Below, piece after piece: positions 40,147 through 49,920 of a stretch of DNA of 61,916 nt. The translations under genes and the position numbers were made by a program. The notes under the pieces were generated by a model. It had not been told where the DNA came from and searched no databases. It saw only the letters and a list, made by a program, of their open reading frames with translations. Each line of letters opens with the position of its first letter. The stretch's first letter is position 1. The stretch is from a virus: IMG/VR virus record IMGVR_UViG_3300032242_001185, positions 1 to 61,916 of that record; one strand, given 5' to 3'.

Positions 40147-42053
40147 TACTTAGTGACCTTGATGTAATACGTGTTTGTGTTGACACTATCTGCTGAAGTA
40201 ACAGTTACTGCAATAGTGTTTACACCTGTAGTCAAAGTAAGCGAAGCACTGGCTGCACCACTAGTAATAGCAGTAGAAGACCCTACAGTTCCAGAACCAT
40301 TAGTAAACACATACGCAACTGTTGCAACGCTATTAACAGTAGTTGGGGTAAACGTCATTGAGGTGCTGGTTGATGTAAACGCATAAGTTTTAGTCAAAGC
40401 ATAAAACGTAGGCATTGTCCCATTACCAATAGTCACCGAAAGGTTAGACAAACTAGCAATTGGATAAACGGATGTGTTGCCATCTGTAAAAACAAAGTAT
40501 TCGCCATTTGCTGGAACCAAAGTTGAACGAGCCGAACTTCCACCATGGCGGAACAGTTTAACAATACGAACAGAATCAATACCGTTAACAGTGCTCAAGT
40601 TTTGTTCCAACTTTTCAGGGCGAATAGTGGTGTCAAAATCTAGATAGTTAAACCCGTTACCAAACAAAACTGCGGTTTTAAAATCCGCAATAACCTGAGC
40701 ATCTGTATAACCATTAAGTTTTACGTATTCCAAAACCAAATCTACGGGAATGTAAGTTGGCGGCAAAATACTAATTGTTGTACCAATTTGAGTTTTTCCA
40801 GAAAAGTATGTTGCAACATCATTTTTTAAAATGTACCAAGCAGGAGAAATAGTGGAATTGTTGCTTAAATACCCAGGGTAATAATCTGCAGATGAATCAG
40901 AAACAGTTGGCGCAATGTACAAGTTTACTAAAGCAGCATTAGAAGCATACGCCGTAGCCTTACCTACGCCAGGCACAACTAAAGCAAGGTTTTTAAAATC
41001 TTGCAAACTTACAGCCCGTTCAACAGTTCTAAAAGCCAATGGTGCATTGCGGCGAATACTTGAATTTGATTCTGGGTCTTCACCACCATAACCAGAAGTT
41101 GAATAAACAATAGTTAAGTATGGTGTCAAATCTGTTTTAAGAACACCGCTTGCATTTGGAACACTAATAATAGAAAATGTTTTTGTTGATTGGTTGTTGA
41201 TGTTAATGTTGCCTTCAAGACCGCCACCATACACGTAATCAACTTTAATTTCGTCACCATACACTGGAATAGCGCCAGAAATGCCATCACCAAAAATAAT
41301 AGACACATAGTTGTTAGCATCAATTGATAAAGCGTAAACAAAATCCCCTGAAGAGTACTCATTAATGTTGTCTACTTGATTCCAAATAGTAAACGTGTCA
41401 CCATTTCTAACATACACGTTTACAGAATCATCTACTACTTGATTGTATTTAAGAGTAAATGTTTGGTTGCCGTAACCATTTGAATACCCAAGCAGTTCAC
41501 CTGCAATGTCAAAAGCATCGTTAGTATCCGCCAAATTTTCTGGCAATGAAGAAATCTGTCTTCCATGGCGTAATGTTGTTGCCGTAGAACCTGTTCCAGC
41601 AATTACAACATCATCCTCAACCGTAAAATAAGACACAATAGTTGTAGAGTTTCCCGAAGTAACCAAAACAACGCTAGTAGACAAAACAGTGCCACTAGGA
41701 AGAGTTAAATCTGTGGCTTTTGAATTAGCCACTTGAACATCTAAATAGGCTCGTTTATAGCCTGAAGGTTTATACCCGTACTCAGCAGCCAAATTAATAA
41801 TGCTTGAACGTTGAACTGCAGTACTTAAAAATTGTTCATTAGCCACACGGTCAATGTAATAGTTAGTAATGTCACCAACGTGAGCAAATGCTTCAACAAT
41901 AGCAATACCAAAATCTGCAGGGTCGTTAGCGTTCCACACTTTACCTTGAGTGTTTACTCTGTTTTGTACTCGAGTAATCAAATCATCCCGCAAAGAATAA
42001 AAATCTCTACTGGTGTAGTTAATAGATGTAGAAAGGGCATTTGTATTTGCCAT
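40146..42053 (-). CDS. Baseplate J-like wedge protein with C-terminal cadherin-like domain
   Basis: A 635-residue protein. N-terminal and central segments follow the P2 gpJ/T4 gp6 layout: NYTSRDFYSLRDDL, NDPADFGIAIVEAFAHVGD, YGYKPSG, FGDGISGAIP and APLAFRTVERAVSLQDFKNLA. Residues about 545-635 add an extra Thr/Ser-rich domain with TYAFTS and TGVNTIAVTVTS, like a cadherin-like beta sandwich. The wedge part connects hub and tail fibres. Confidence 0.9.
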   Translation of the reverse strand: MANTNALSTSINYTSRDFYSLRDDLITRVQNRVNTQGKVWNANDPADFGIAIVEAFAHVGDITNYYIDRVANEQFLSTAVQRSSIINLAAEYGYKPSGYKRAYLDVQVANSKATDLTLPSGTVLSTSVVLVTSGNSTTIVSYFTVEDDVVIAGTGSTATTLRHGRQISSLPENLADTNDAFDIAGELLGYSNGYGNQTFTLKYNQVVDDSVNVYVRNGDTFTIWNQVDNINEYSSGDFVYALSIDANNYVSIIFGDGISGAIPVYGDEIKVDYVYGGGLEGNININNQSTKTFSIISVPNASGVLKTDLTPYLTIVYSTSGYGGEDPESNSSIRRNAPLAFRTVERAVSLQDFKNLALVVPGVGKATAYASNAALVNLYIAPTVSDSSADYYPGYLSNNSTISPAWYILKNDVATYFSGKTQIGTTISILPPTYIPVDLVLEYVKLNGYTDAQVIADFKTAVLFGNGFNYLDFDTTIRPEKLEQNLSTVNGIDSVRIVKLFRHGGSSARSTLVPANGEYFVFTDGNTSVYPIASLSNLSVTIGNGTMPTFYALTKTYAFTSTSTSMTFTPTTVNSVATVAYVFTNGSGTVGSSTAITSGAASASLTLTTGVNTIAVTVTSADSVNTNTYYIKVTK

Positions 42054-42454
42054 TAGACCTCCTGTGGGGGTGAATTGCCGTTAAGGGAAACTGACCCAAT
42101 TTGGGTGGTTTGTAAGTCATTATTAGGGAGACGATAGTTAACTCGAACATTTAAAGTTGCGTTACTAATGTCAAAGTCAGTATCAACACTAATAAGCGTT
42201 AACAAAGGCAAAAAATTAGCAAACGCTTTACCTATTTCGTCAACAACTCCAATAGCCGCTTCACCTTCAGTCATAAAAACTTCTTGATGCACTCGACTAC
42301 CAAAATAGTATCTGTGCACTCTTTCACTAATTGCAGTTCCAATTACAGTCAAAACTCTGTCTGACCAAATTTGAGTTTGGTCAACAGTACTTTCCACTGC
42401 CCCAGAAATACCTAATCTAAAAGGTAAAGCAACAGCATACTCAACAGTAGACAT
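42053..42454 (-). CDS. Baseplate wedge protein gp25/gpW-like
   Basis: A 133-residue protein. LPFRLGISGAVEST, then RVLTVIGTAISERVHRYYFGSRVH and a final beta part with LNVRVNYRLP match the gp25/gpW lysozyme-like baseplate fold, which initiates sheath polymerisation. It overlaps its neighbours by one base. Confidence 0.85.
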   Translation of the reverse strand: MSTVEYAVALPFRLGISGAVESTVDQTQIWSDRVLTVIGTAISERVHRYYFGSRVHQEVFMTEGEAAIGVVDEIGKAFANFLPLLTLISVDTDFDISNATLNVRVNYRLPNNDLQTTQIGSVSLNGNSPPQEV

Positions 42455-43731
42455 TAGTTACCTTCCTTAGATAAATACCGCCATAATGCGGGTGTGCGAT
42501 TAAACCCTTGTTTTGTTTCTTTAACAAAAAAATTTTTAGTTGTAAGCGAATAATTTGCTTCCGAACTTAAATGAGTTTGGTTTGCTTGTGCTTCAACCAA
42601 GTTTACCATTCCAACTGGGCTTGTAGTGCCTGGTCGGGTAGTGGTTATCTTATTTAACCCTGTCCCATCAATGTTGGCTTTCATTTCAATTTGATAATCT
42701 CCAACACGTGCAAATTTGTGGTGTACTTCTCTAGCAATCCAAAAACCGTCAGTAACAGACCCAGTATTTTCTACAACAACAGGTGCAAACGGTTTAATAC
42801 GAGGGTCACCTTGACATTTAATGTAAGCGGGCATGTTTAATCTTCCAAGATGAGCAGCCCCTTTGGACAAGGCTATAGCCGTATCGTGCGTGTTAGTTAC
42901 TTGGTCAGAAACAATTTCAGAAAACAAAACATCGTTAACAGTTTCTTTAAGATTTTCTCCAATTTCTGAAGGAGAACTTACGGAAGTAAGTTGGTTGCTA
43001 GTTAAAGGGTCAATTCCGCTAATTGTTTTAACAGTCCTCATTGCGCCCAAATTTTCAACATGTTCACCATTAATCACTTTAAACATGTCCAAAGTTCGGT
43101 CCATAAAATGAGAGTTAATACCTGTTTCTTTTGTAAGCATGCTTAATACAGGGACATTAGTAATGTTTTGATTAATAAGTTTGTCTAAAGGTCTAAAGTA
43201 AAACGTCATTTGGTCCACAAGAACTCCGTAACCAATACGTTTTGCTTGTTCTTGAATCCATTCCCAATACGAATGACCAGCAATTGTTAATTGGTCAAAA
43301 ACAACACCGTTATCTTCCCCAACAAATTTAAATCCAAAATCCATAACAATTGATTCCACAGCCTTGGAAATTGTGCTATTTTCAAATACTTTTGTAGTTC
43401 TTTCTTTTAACGGAAATGTTGAACCAATACAGTGAACTTCCATTGGTTCTTGAATTTGTCCTGCAACTTTTTTATTAACAAAAGAAACGTAACCAATCCA
43501 TGAAGTTTTATACTGACCTTGTTTCCAACTAAACTGAATAGGAACACCAGTTTTAACAATTTCAAACCATGTAGAACTTGTTTGAAAAAATTCTAAAATT
43601 AAAACATCATGATGGTATGGTTTTTGAATTAATTCAACTCGACTTGGAGTCAAATTTAAAGATGGCAAAGTAGGAAGCGACACAGCGTATTCTGTGCCTC
43701 TACGAAATTTAACTGAACTTAAACTAGCCAT
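42454..43731 (-). CDS. Baseplate hub protein (gpD/gp27-like)
   Basis: A 425-residue protein. ILEFFQTSS-type beta strands, the LKERTTKVFENSTISKAVESIV segment and YWEWIQEQAKRIGY are as in hub proteins gpD and gp27, where the tail tube meets the spike. Its position between LysM-like and gp25 genes supports this. The last 70 residues look flexible. Confidence 0.75.
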   Translation of the reverse strand: MASLSSVKFRRGTEYAVSLPTLPSLNLTPSRVELIQKPYHHDVLILEFFQTSSTWFEIVKTGVPIQFSWKQGQYKTSWIGYVSFVNKKVAGQIQEPMEVHCIGSTFPLKERTTKVFENSTISKAVESIVMDFGFKFVGEDNGVVFDQLTIAGHSYWEWIQEQAKRIGYGVLVDQMTFYFRPLDKLINQNITNVPVLSMLTKETGINSHFMDRTLDMFKVINGEHVENLGAMRTVKTISGIDPLTSNQLTSVSSPSEIGENLKETVNDVLFSEIVSDQVTNTHDTAIALSKGAAHLGRLNMPAYIKCQGDPRIKPFAPVVVENTGSVTDGFWIAREVHHKFARVGDYQIEMKANIDGTGLNKITTTRPGTTSPVGMVNLVEAQANQTHLSSEANYSLTTKNFFVKETKQGFNRTPALWRYLSKEGN

Positions 43732-43999
43732 TAGGTATTCTTACTGATGTTCCTGGAGGAATGTTAAAACCATCTAAAATTTCTGGATTGTAATCCATAA
43801 TTAAATGCCAAGAATTGCTATTACCAAAAATTCTTTGAGCAATAATGTCAATTCGGTCTCCTGCTGTCCAAACGTACGTGTAATACATTGCTTCCGTATT
43901 AGGAAATGTTCGAGTAACGGTAAGTTGCATTTTAGTTGTTCTAGCATCATTTGCTTTAAAAATAATCCCGTTAGCGTAACGGCTGTCACCATAAATCAA
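43724..43999 (-). CDS. LysM-like tail protein (gpX/gp53-type)
   Basis: A 91-residue protein ending in DRIDIIAQRIFGNSNSWHLIMDYNPEIL then FNIPPGTSVRIP. This is the LysM-like fold found in gpX and gp53 proteins that stabilise the baseplate hub. It overlaps the hub gene by eight bases and the following gene by four. Confidence 0.82.
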   Translation of the reverse strand: MIYGDSRYANGIIFKANDARTTKMQLTVTRTFPNTEAMYYTYVWTAGDRIDIIAQRIFGNSNSWHLIMDYNPEILDGFNIPPGTSVRIPNG

Positions 44000-45858
44000 T
44001 TGTTACCCTTATCGTTAGCATTTGTGGTTGTTGCTCTGGTAGTAATTTCATTCAAATTTTTGTTGTATTCTGGCAAACGGTTACAAGTTATTTGCAAGTT
44101 AGTAAATACTGGAATCATGTCTTTAGTAAAAATTGTGTGAGTAATGTCAAAAGAATCAATTGTTACAAGATAACGCATGTCTTTACCAAGGTGAAGTTCC
44201 ACAGGGTATGCGCCTAAATAACCAATGTCGGAAGTTAAAGAACCGCCACGAAGTTGACTTGGAAGTTGATACCCAATAAGAGTTCTTAATAAGTATTCAA
44301 TGTCATACATTGTGCCTTTTTGTTGAATTGCTTTAACTTCATCCAAAACTCCAGGAATGTCAATTTCAGATTGTTTAGTGCTAATTTCAGGGTGATTAGC
44401 CCCGTGAGAATAAATGTCTTTCCAAAACATTCTTCCATTAATAACATCATCAACAAATCTCATGTCGTTCATACGGTTCAACAAAAGAGTAAAACTAACG
44501 GTGCTACTTGTAACCCCTGACCCAATCAAAGCAACTTTATCCGCACCAGACATTTCCAAACCAATGTCAACTTGTGGGGCACCAGCATAATGCATGCTAA
44601 TAGTTGAAGGGTTATACAAAAATTGAAAGCCATAACGGCGTTTATTTATACTTTTTAATCCACCTTTAAACCCAATTTTAGGGTCTTTATCGTTTGGGTT
44701 CCAAAACTTGCTTTGCCCATCAAAATTTCCTGGAACAACATAACTTTGAATCATGCCTTTATGACCGCCAGCATAAATTCCGTTATAACGTTCAATGTGT
44801 TTCTTTTTGTTTATGGTAACTTGAGAACCATTCCACAAGCCCGCACCAGCGTGAACTAATGTTGGGGCGTCAGCACTAGCGTTAATTCTATCGGAAACAA
44901 TAAACTCACTAGCAAAATCTCCAGCCCTAAAATAAGCAATTTTTGGTCCAGGCAAATTATAAATAACTGGTTTTGTGTCATCACCAACACCTTGAGAACC
45001 TAAAGAACTTGTAACTGAAGGTGTGCTTGTAGTTTTATTTTTATTAATTGTATAAATTGGTTTTGAAGAACCAAGATTAGCGGCTTCTTGATTAATTGCT
45101 TTTTTAAGAAGAGTAATTTTGTTACCTAAATTGGCTCTATAAACTTTGCAAATTTTAAAATAAATGTACAACTGATTTGCCCAATAAACTTCATCTGCGT
45201 TGTAGTAATTAGCATCAGTAGAGTTAAAACTTACAGGTGCTGTAACAGTTTCCGTATTTGGCGCTAAAACTCCGTTTGAAGTTGGCATGTTTTGGTAAGT
45301 TAATTTAGTTTTAGAATCAATAGCCTTAAGATAATTATTCCAAGTTTCACTAGTTACATCTTTTCTTGAAAAACCTGTTTTTACTGACCAAATAGTTCCA
45401 GTAACGTTGACTGAAGAAAAATTGTTTCTTGTTTGGTTAATTGCAAGAGTGTCTCGTAAATCACCACTTGTATAAGTAATTGGGTTAGAAAAAACACCAT
45501 TTAAATAAACACCAGTTTTTTGGTCACTAAGACCATCAACCCAATGATTTTTATTTAAATTAGCATTAACAAAAGCAAGATAAGGAATTTTTGGATAATC
45601 TTTATCCGTTGGCTTTAATCCAGGAATTGGAGCATACCCTGTAGGTGTTCCCGCAGTTGTGTAATAAGTAACAACATTGCTTTGACATTTAATTACAACA
45701 ATAGGTGAAGCAGTTAATAGCCTCATTTGAGTTGAGTACGCTAATTTTGCAGCGCCTTCACTTATTTTTGCATTAGCGTATTGGCGTTCTGTGCGAGTTA
45801 ATTGGTCAGTTAGTTTATTTATGTCGCCAGTTGGTAAAGTCGTAGTTTTAGTAGTCAT
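43996..45858 (-). CDS. Large baseplate/tail protein
   Basis: A 620-residue protein. The first 300 residues are Thr/Asn-rich. The last 230 have RYGFQFLYNPSTISMHYAGAP, FTLLLNRMNDM, and LHLGKDMRYLVTIDSFDITH. This last domain resembles tail-tube-initiator or LysM-associated proteins of contractile tails, where 'F-x-F-x-Y-N-P' occurs. Probably part of the hub or tube cap between tape measure and gpD. Confidence 0.6.
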   Translation of the reverse strand: MTTKTTTLPTGDINKLTDQLTRTERQYANAKISEGAAKLAYSTQMRLLTASPIVVIKCQSNVVTYYTTAGTPTGYAPIPGLKPTDKDYPKIPYLAFVNANLNKNHWVDGLSDQKTGVYLNGVFSNPITYTSGDLRDTLAINQTRNNFSSVNVTGTIWSVKTGFSRKDVTSETWNNYLKAIDSKTKLTYQNMPTSNGVLAPNTETVTAPVSFNSTDANYYNADEVYWANQLYIYFKICKVYRANLGNKITLLKKAINQEAANLGSSKPIYTINKNKTTSTPSVTSSLGSQGVGDDTKPVIYNLPGPKIAYFRAGDFASEFIVSDRINASADAPTLVHAGAGLWNGSQVTINKKKHIERYNGIYAGGHKGMIQSYVVPGNFDGQSKFWNPNDKDPKIGFKGGLKSINKRRYGFQFLYNPSTISMHYAGAPQVDIGLEMSGADKVALIGSGVTSSTVSFTLLLNRMNDMRFVDDVINGRMFWKDIYSHGANHPEISTKQSEIDIPGVLDEVKAIQQKGTMYDIEYLLRTLIGYQLPSQLRGGSLTSDIGYLGAYPVELHLGKDMRYLVTIDSFDITHTIFTKDMIPVFTNLQITCNRLPEYNKNLNEITTRATTTNANDKGNN

Positions 45859-48242
45859 TACATGCTTCCCATGTTTGCGGTCAAACGGTCATCGTCAATG
45901 TATTGTTTAATCATGTTGGCAAAACGTTTTGCTTCAGCCTCAGAGGCTTGAGCAACAGAAACGTTAATGACCACATTGTTATTTGACGCAGGTGTTCCAC
46001 CACCACTAGGGCTACCAACAGACGCTCCACCTGTGGTTGTGCTGCTGGCACCGTGACCAATCATGCCTCCACCAGATTTACTTGACTGAGTAGATGCGGA
46101 AATTCCAGAACCTGAACCTGACCATGATGGCGGGATGCTAATACCTGCGGCACTCATTGCACCAGAACTAAACCCTGTGGTGTCACCTGAACCACCCAAT
46201 GAACCGCTAGAACTTGCTGACCCAGAACTGCTGCTTGCGTCTGTGTATGTTCCACTAGCGGCAGCATAGTTTGCACCCAAAGCACTTGAAGGGTCAATTG
46301 GGTTTCCGTCTTTGCGTAGTTCAAAGTGAAGGTGAGGACCGCTTGAATAACCTGTGTTACCGCTTTTAGCAATAACTTGACTAGAACTAACCGTGTCACC
46401 AATGCTTACTCCGTAAGAAGACAAGTGACCATAAACAGTGCTGTAACCATTGGCGTGTTTAATTTCTAGTTGGATACCTAAAGAAAAATCGTTAGTACCC
46501 ATAGTGTTTGCAGACGACCCACCAGCATACACAACAGTTCCATCAGCGGCTGCTTGCACGCTAGTTCCTTCGGCTACACCAAAGTCAACACCATGGTGAC
46601 CTGAACTGTGCAAACTGTCTTTTTGTCCATAACGACAAGTAACTTTTGCACGACCAACAGGGTGAATAAGTTTGATTCCGCCAGTGGTGTCAGTCATTGG
46701 GCTCATGCCGTTTTTTGAATTGTCACCACCAGAAAACATTCCGTAAAGACCGCCAGCAAGTCCACCAATAATTGCACCAGCAGCAGTACCTTCAGGTCCA
46801 AGGAATGAACCAAGCATGGCTCCATTAGTTCCCCAACTGATTGCGCTACCAAGTTTGCTTTGAAAACTTCCTTGTTTTGAACCTGAAGAAATGGCTTCAC
46901 CAGCCAAGTTTCCTACAGCAGCCAAACCAACTTTTTTACCAAGACCCATTCTGGACCTTGGTGCAGCGCCACCTTCAACACCTGCTTTGCGGAGAGTTCG
47001 GCTTAACATGGCGTTCTGTAACATCATGCCGCCAACACCGCCCAAACCTCCACCAATACCTCCAATAGCAGTTAGCGCACCACCAGTGACATTGTCTCCA
47101 GCAAGCATGTTTGCACCACTATTAAGTTGGGCTAATCCACGACCTGGACCTTTAAGAAAAGCGTTCATTACGCCATGGAATTGTTTCAAAACTCCAACAG
47201 CATCTTGCATACCCTTAATGTATGCGTCAGATGCGGCGTTCATTGTTCCCGCTTGTAGGCTGTTAGCGGTAAGTTGTGAAGCGCCAGGGTTTACACCTGC
47301 AGCATGACCAAAGGCTGCCATAGATGCTTTACTAGCAAGGTTCATTCCTGCTTTAGTTTTAGAGTCACTAGCATTAGCCAAAAGAGTTTGGTAAACCATG
47401 TCTTGAGTGGTTTGGTCACCAATCTGTGCCAAGTCAACACCAAGTGCACCACCTTGCATGGAAGTCATAAGGTCTTGGGTGCTAAGTTTTTGTCCACCAG
47501 TAATACGGTTGGCTACAGCGCCGTAAATTTCTGAAGGGGACAAACGACGACCCGTACGTGGGTCTGTGGTGTAAATGCCAAAGTTTCTCATCAAGTTTGA
47601 TGACATGCCGCCTTGAGTTAGAGCAGCCATAGATTGTGCGGCTTGACCGTTATCTACGTTTAAGTATTTGGCAGCGTTGGCTACAGATGTTGCAAGGCTA
47701 CCAAACTGTCCAGCGTTAACCCCTCTAACGTTTGGTCCAATACCTGCACGAGCAAAAGCGTTAGCGGTTTGGACATCTCCAATAGCAACACCGCCTTGGG
47801 ATGTAATGCCGCCATTCATGAACCCCATTGTGGCGCTCATCATTTGAGTGCGGTTACTGCCCCCCATAAGACCTGCACCATAGAAGCCCATGCTTCTAGC
47901 AGTAGTGGAAGCAACATCAGGCATTGCAGCAAAACCACCAGCAACCACACCTGTAAGGGCACTAATACCGCCACGCATCATTGCGGCGTTCATGTTCATG
48001 GTGCGGTTCATAGACAACATCGCTGGCATGTTGCCAAACGAGTTACCCATTACATTGTTGCCAGAACTACCTATACCTGTTTGACCAATACCGCCATTGT
48101 TAGAAAGACCCGTGTTTTTAAGACCGCCAGAAAGGGTGGAAGAAAATTTGGTGGCAGTAGTAATCAACTGCTGGAGGATGCGCTCCATTTTAGACAATGA
48201 ATTTGTAGCATTGTCTATGTCTTTATTTAGTTCATCACTCAC
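45858..48242 (-). CDS. Tape measure protein with M23 peptidase domain
   Basis: A 794-residue protein starting with GTG (MSDELNKD). The first 500 residues are Ala/Gly/Met-rich with helical and hydrophobic spans, including AGTAAGAIIGGLAGGLYG-like segments. Residues about 525-650 form a LytM/M23 zinc peptidase: HHGVDFG (about 547-553) and PHLHFEL (about 634-640). A Ser/Gly-rich tail follows. It fixes tail length and may cut host peptidoglycan during entry. It overlaps the gp51-like gene by eight bases. Confidence 0.82.
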   Translation of the reverse strand: MSDELNKDIDNATNSLSKMERILQQLITTATKFSSTLSGGLKNTGLSNNGGIGQTGIGSSGNNVMGNSFGNMPAMLSMNRTMNMNAAMMRGGISALTGVVAGGFAAMPDVASTTARSMGFYGAGLMGGSNRTQMMSATMGFMNGGITSQGGVAIGDVQTANAFARAGIGPNVRGVNAGQFGSLATSVANAAKYLNVDNGQAAQSMAALTQGGMSSNLMRNFGIYTTDPRTGRRLSPSEIYGAVANRITGGQKLSTQDLMTSMQGGALGVDLAQIGDQTTQDMVYQTLLANASDSKTKAGMNLASKASMAAFGHAAGVNPGASQLTANSLQAGTMNAASDAYIKGMQDAVGVLKQFHGVMNAFLKGPGRGLAQLNSGANMLAGDNVTGGALTAIGGIGGGLGGVGGMMLQNAMLSRTLRKAGVEGGAAPRSRMGLGKKVGLAAVGNLAGEAISSGSKQGSFQSKLGSAISWGTNGAMLGSFLGPEGTAAGAIIGGLAGGLYGMFSGGDNSKNGMSPMTDTTGGIKLIHPVGRAKVTCRYGQKDSLHSSGHHGVDFGVAEGTSVQAAADGTVVYAGGSSANTMGTNDFSLGIQLEIKHANGYSTVYGHLSSYGVSIGDTVSSSQVIAKSGNTGYSSGPHLHFELRKDGNPIDPSSALGANYAAASGTYTDASSSSGSASSSGSLGGSGDTTGFSSGAMSAAGISIPPSWSGSGSGISASTQSSKSGGGMIGHGASSTTTGGASVGSPSGGGTPASNNNVVINVSVAQASEAEAKRFANMIKQYIDDDRLTANMGSM

Positions 48243-48447
48243 GAGACTTCACCACCTTACCGTATTCTCTGGCTACTTCTAACCAGTTCTTGCGTTCCCT
48301 ATACGACAACTCTCTGATGTCGGATAAAGTCCACCCTTTAAATAACTGAGTTAATGTCATCCATGTTGCCATTAACTCTTCATAACTTGAAAGACTAGAA
48401 CCGAAACAGGGTCCCGAGACTAATCGGAACCTGTACCTCACTTTCAC
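48235..48447 (-). CDS. gp51-like tail assembly chaperone extension, probably made by frameshifting
   Basis: The frame has 70 codons if started at GTG 48447. It overlaps the end of the gp26-like gene by 53 bases in another frame and ends eight bases into the tape measure gene. This is the position of second chaperone frames in contractile phages, such as gpE' or gpGT. It contains TLTQLFKGWTLSDIREL and an acid/basic helix. An independent ATG at 48372 is possible. Confidence 0.6.
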   Translation of the reverse strand: MKVRYRFRLVSGPCFGSSLSSYEELMATWMTLTQLFKGWTLSDIRELSYRERKNWLEVAREYGKVVKSRE

Positions 48448-49204
48448 AGTCAGGACAGGTAATAGTCAAGTCATCAAATTGTGGTCCAGGGTTTCGGTCT
48501 GCGATGGCGTCAGCAATGGTTTTGCGGTCAACAATACCCAATGCTTTTACTTGTTCCTTACTGATGACCATTTTGCCATCAATTTCAAGAACAGTTTGTT
48601 CCAACAGAATCGACATAGATTCCGCCAGATTTGCCCCAGGGTTAGCCAGAAGTTTTTTCTGGGTTAGACCTGAAGGTAGTGCAACCAAAAATTCTTTAAT
48701 CCTACCTTTAATCAGAAACTTAGAGTCCCCAACTGGGTCTGGAAGAATTTTGGTTTTAATGTCTTTTACAACATCGACTGCAACGATTTTTTGTTCGTTA
48801 CAACCACCGCAGTAAGCACCAATTTCTGCGGTGTCACCGAATGTTGCACGGTAAATTCCCAACAACAAAGCATCTCGGTCACCGATAAGCATCCTGTCCA
48901 ACATGTCTTCTGTGGCTTTGTAATCACCCAGAGTAACTGTTGCACGGTTGATAATGACCGAGAACACCTTTGAAGTTGAGTCTGCTCTAACAATTGCTTC
49001 TTCATCTCGACCGTTAAGTTCACGAACTTCGGCGGTTTTGATAACTTCACCATTGTGGTACAGCCCTGCGGGTAGATTCACAATGATGTTGCTTGGTGGA
49101 ACGATTTTTGCTGGTTCAACAACTTGCTCTTCGGTTAGTGCTTTTGCTACTAGGTCGTTTGCAAGTGCTGCGTTTGTTGTTGCGTTTACGGTTTGTTCTG
49201 CCAT
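48395..49204 (-). CDS. T4 gp26-like baseplate/tail assembly chaperone
   Basis: A 269-residue protein. ELNGRDEEAIVRA, MLDRMLIGDRDALLLGIYRATFGD and a zinc-type pair YCGGC...CPDC follow the gp26 T4_baseplate family, with its conserved GDR and RxxTxG pattern. It lies between the tube and tape measure genes, the usual place for assembly chaperones. It should coat the tape measure before tube polymerisation. Confidence 0.72.
   Translation of the reverse strand: MAEQTVNATTNAALANDLVAKALTEEQVVEPAKIVPPSNIIVNLPAGLYHNGEVIKTAEVRELNGRDEEAIVRADSTSKVFSVIINRATVTLGDYKATEDMLDRMLIGDRDALLLGIYRATFGDTAEIGAYCGGCNEQKIVAVDVVKDIKTKILPDPVGDSKFLIKGRIKEFLVALPSGLTQKKLLANPGANLAESMSILLEQTVLEIDGKMVISKEQVKALGIVDRKTIADAIADRNPGPQFDDLTITCPDCESEVQVPISLGTLFRF
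48403..48406 (-). other. Candidate programmed +1 frameshift site (TTT-C)
   Basis: The end of the gp26-like frame reads CTG TTT CGG TTC TAG. A tRNA-Phe on TTT can slip +1 to TTC and continue in the gp51-like frame, giving a fused product. The alternative is a -2 shift earlier in the overlap. No canonical -1 slippery heptamer is seen. Confidence 0.35.
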
Positions 49205-49228
49205 TTGTTTGCCCTTAGTTAGTTGTTA

Positions 49229-49900
49229 TTAGTATTGCTGCTGCTGTGCGATTGCCCGTGCACTTCCTGCGTCGCTGAGGTCTGAACCCCAAACAACATC
49301 GAAACCTTCGTGAACAAGAGTCATCTGTTCTACGAGGATAGCGTTGTCACCTGCGTTTAGGTCCGAGTAAGCAAGCGAAGTAATCCATGCGTTGTACACG
49401 TTGAAAGTCATCGAAACGTGGTCTGATAGAGCCGTTCCGCTTGCGGTGTCACCAGTAAACGTTGAAGCCAATGGGTGGCTTAGAACGTCAATCTTTAGGT
49501 CGCAACGGAAATTGTCTGCAGCACTACGCTTGATTGTTCCCTGAACGGTTAGGAATAGTTCACGCATCCACTGCCAGTTCTGGTCAGTACCAAGGATTAC
49601 ACCACGCTGTAGAGTGATTGGTGCAAACGAAGTCTGTCCAGGAATCTGGTGAACGGTAGTGTTGTAGCCACCTTCACGGTAAGGGATGCTGTCAGTCGAA
49701 ACTGCCATACCCGATACGGACGTAAACCCAAACGGAACCTTCTGCAAGTTGTCCGCCCAAGGGTCAACAGACTTATTTGGGTTAGCATTAGCAACAGGGT
49801 TAGCGGTGGTGTTACCCTGCGGGATAAACGTCACCAAGAAACGGAAGTTTCTGATTGGGTCAGTCGCAATGTTAGAGCGATTGTTTACAATTGATGCCAT
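49229..49900 (-). CDS. Tail tube protein (gp19-like)
   Basis: A 223-residue protein starting MASIVNNRS with DPIRNFRFLVTF, ITLQRGVILG and a central TFNVYNAW segment: the T4 gp19/PF06841 tail tube pattern. It is placed directly after the sheath gene. Clear AGGAG ribosome-binding site. Confidence 0.92.
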   Translation of the reverse strand: MASIVNNRSNIATDPIRNFRFLVTFIPQGNTTANPVANANPNKSVDPWADNLQKVPFGFTSVSGMAVSTDSIPYREGGYNTTVHQIPGQTSFAPITLQRGVILGTDQNWQWMRELFLTVQGTIKRSAADNFRCDLKIDVLSHPLASTFTGDTASGTALSDHVSMTFNVYNAWITSLAYSDLNAGDNAILVEQMTLVHEGFDVVWGSDLSDAGSARAIAQQQQY

Positions 49901-49920
49901 GGGTGCATGTCTCCTTTAGA

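Noticed and set aside
46891-47307. Plus-strand 138-codon ORF opposite the tape measure gene
   Set aside because: It is a shadow of the Ala/Gly-rich tape measure frame, with no ribosome-binding site or synteny.
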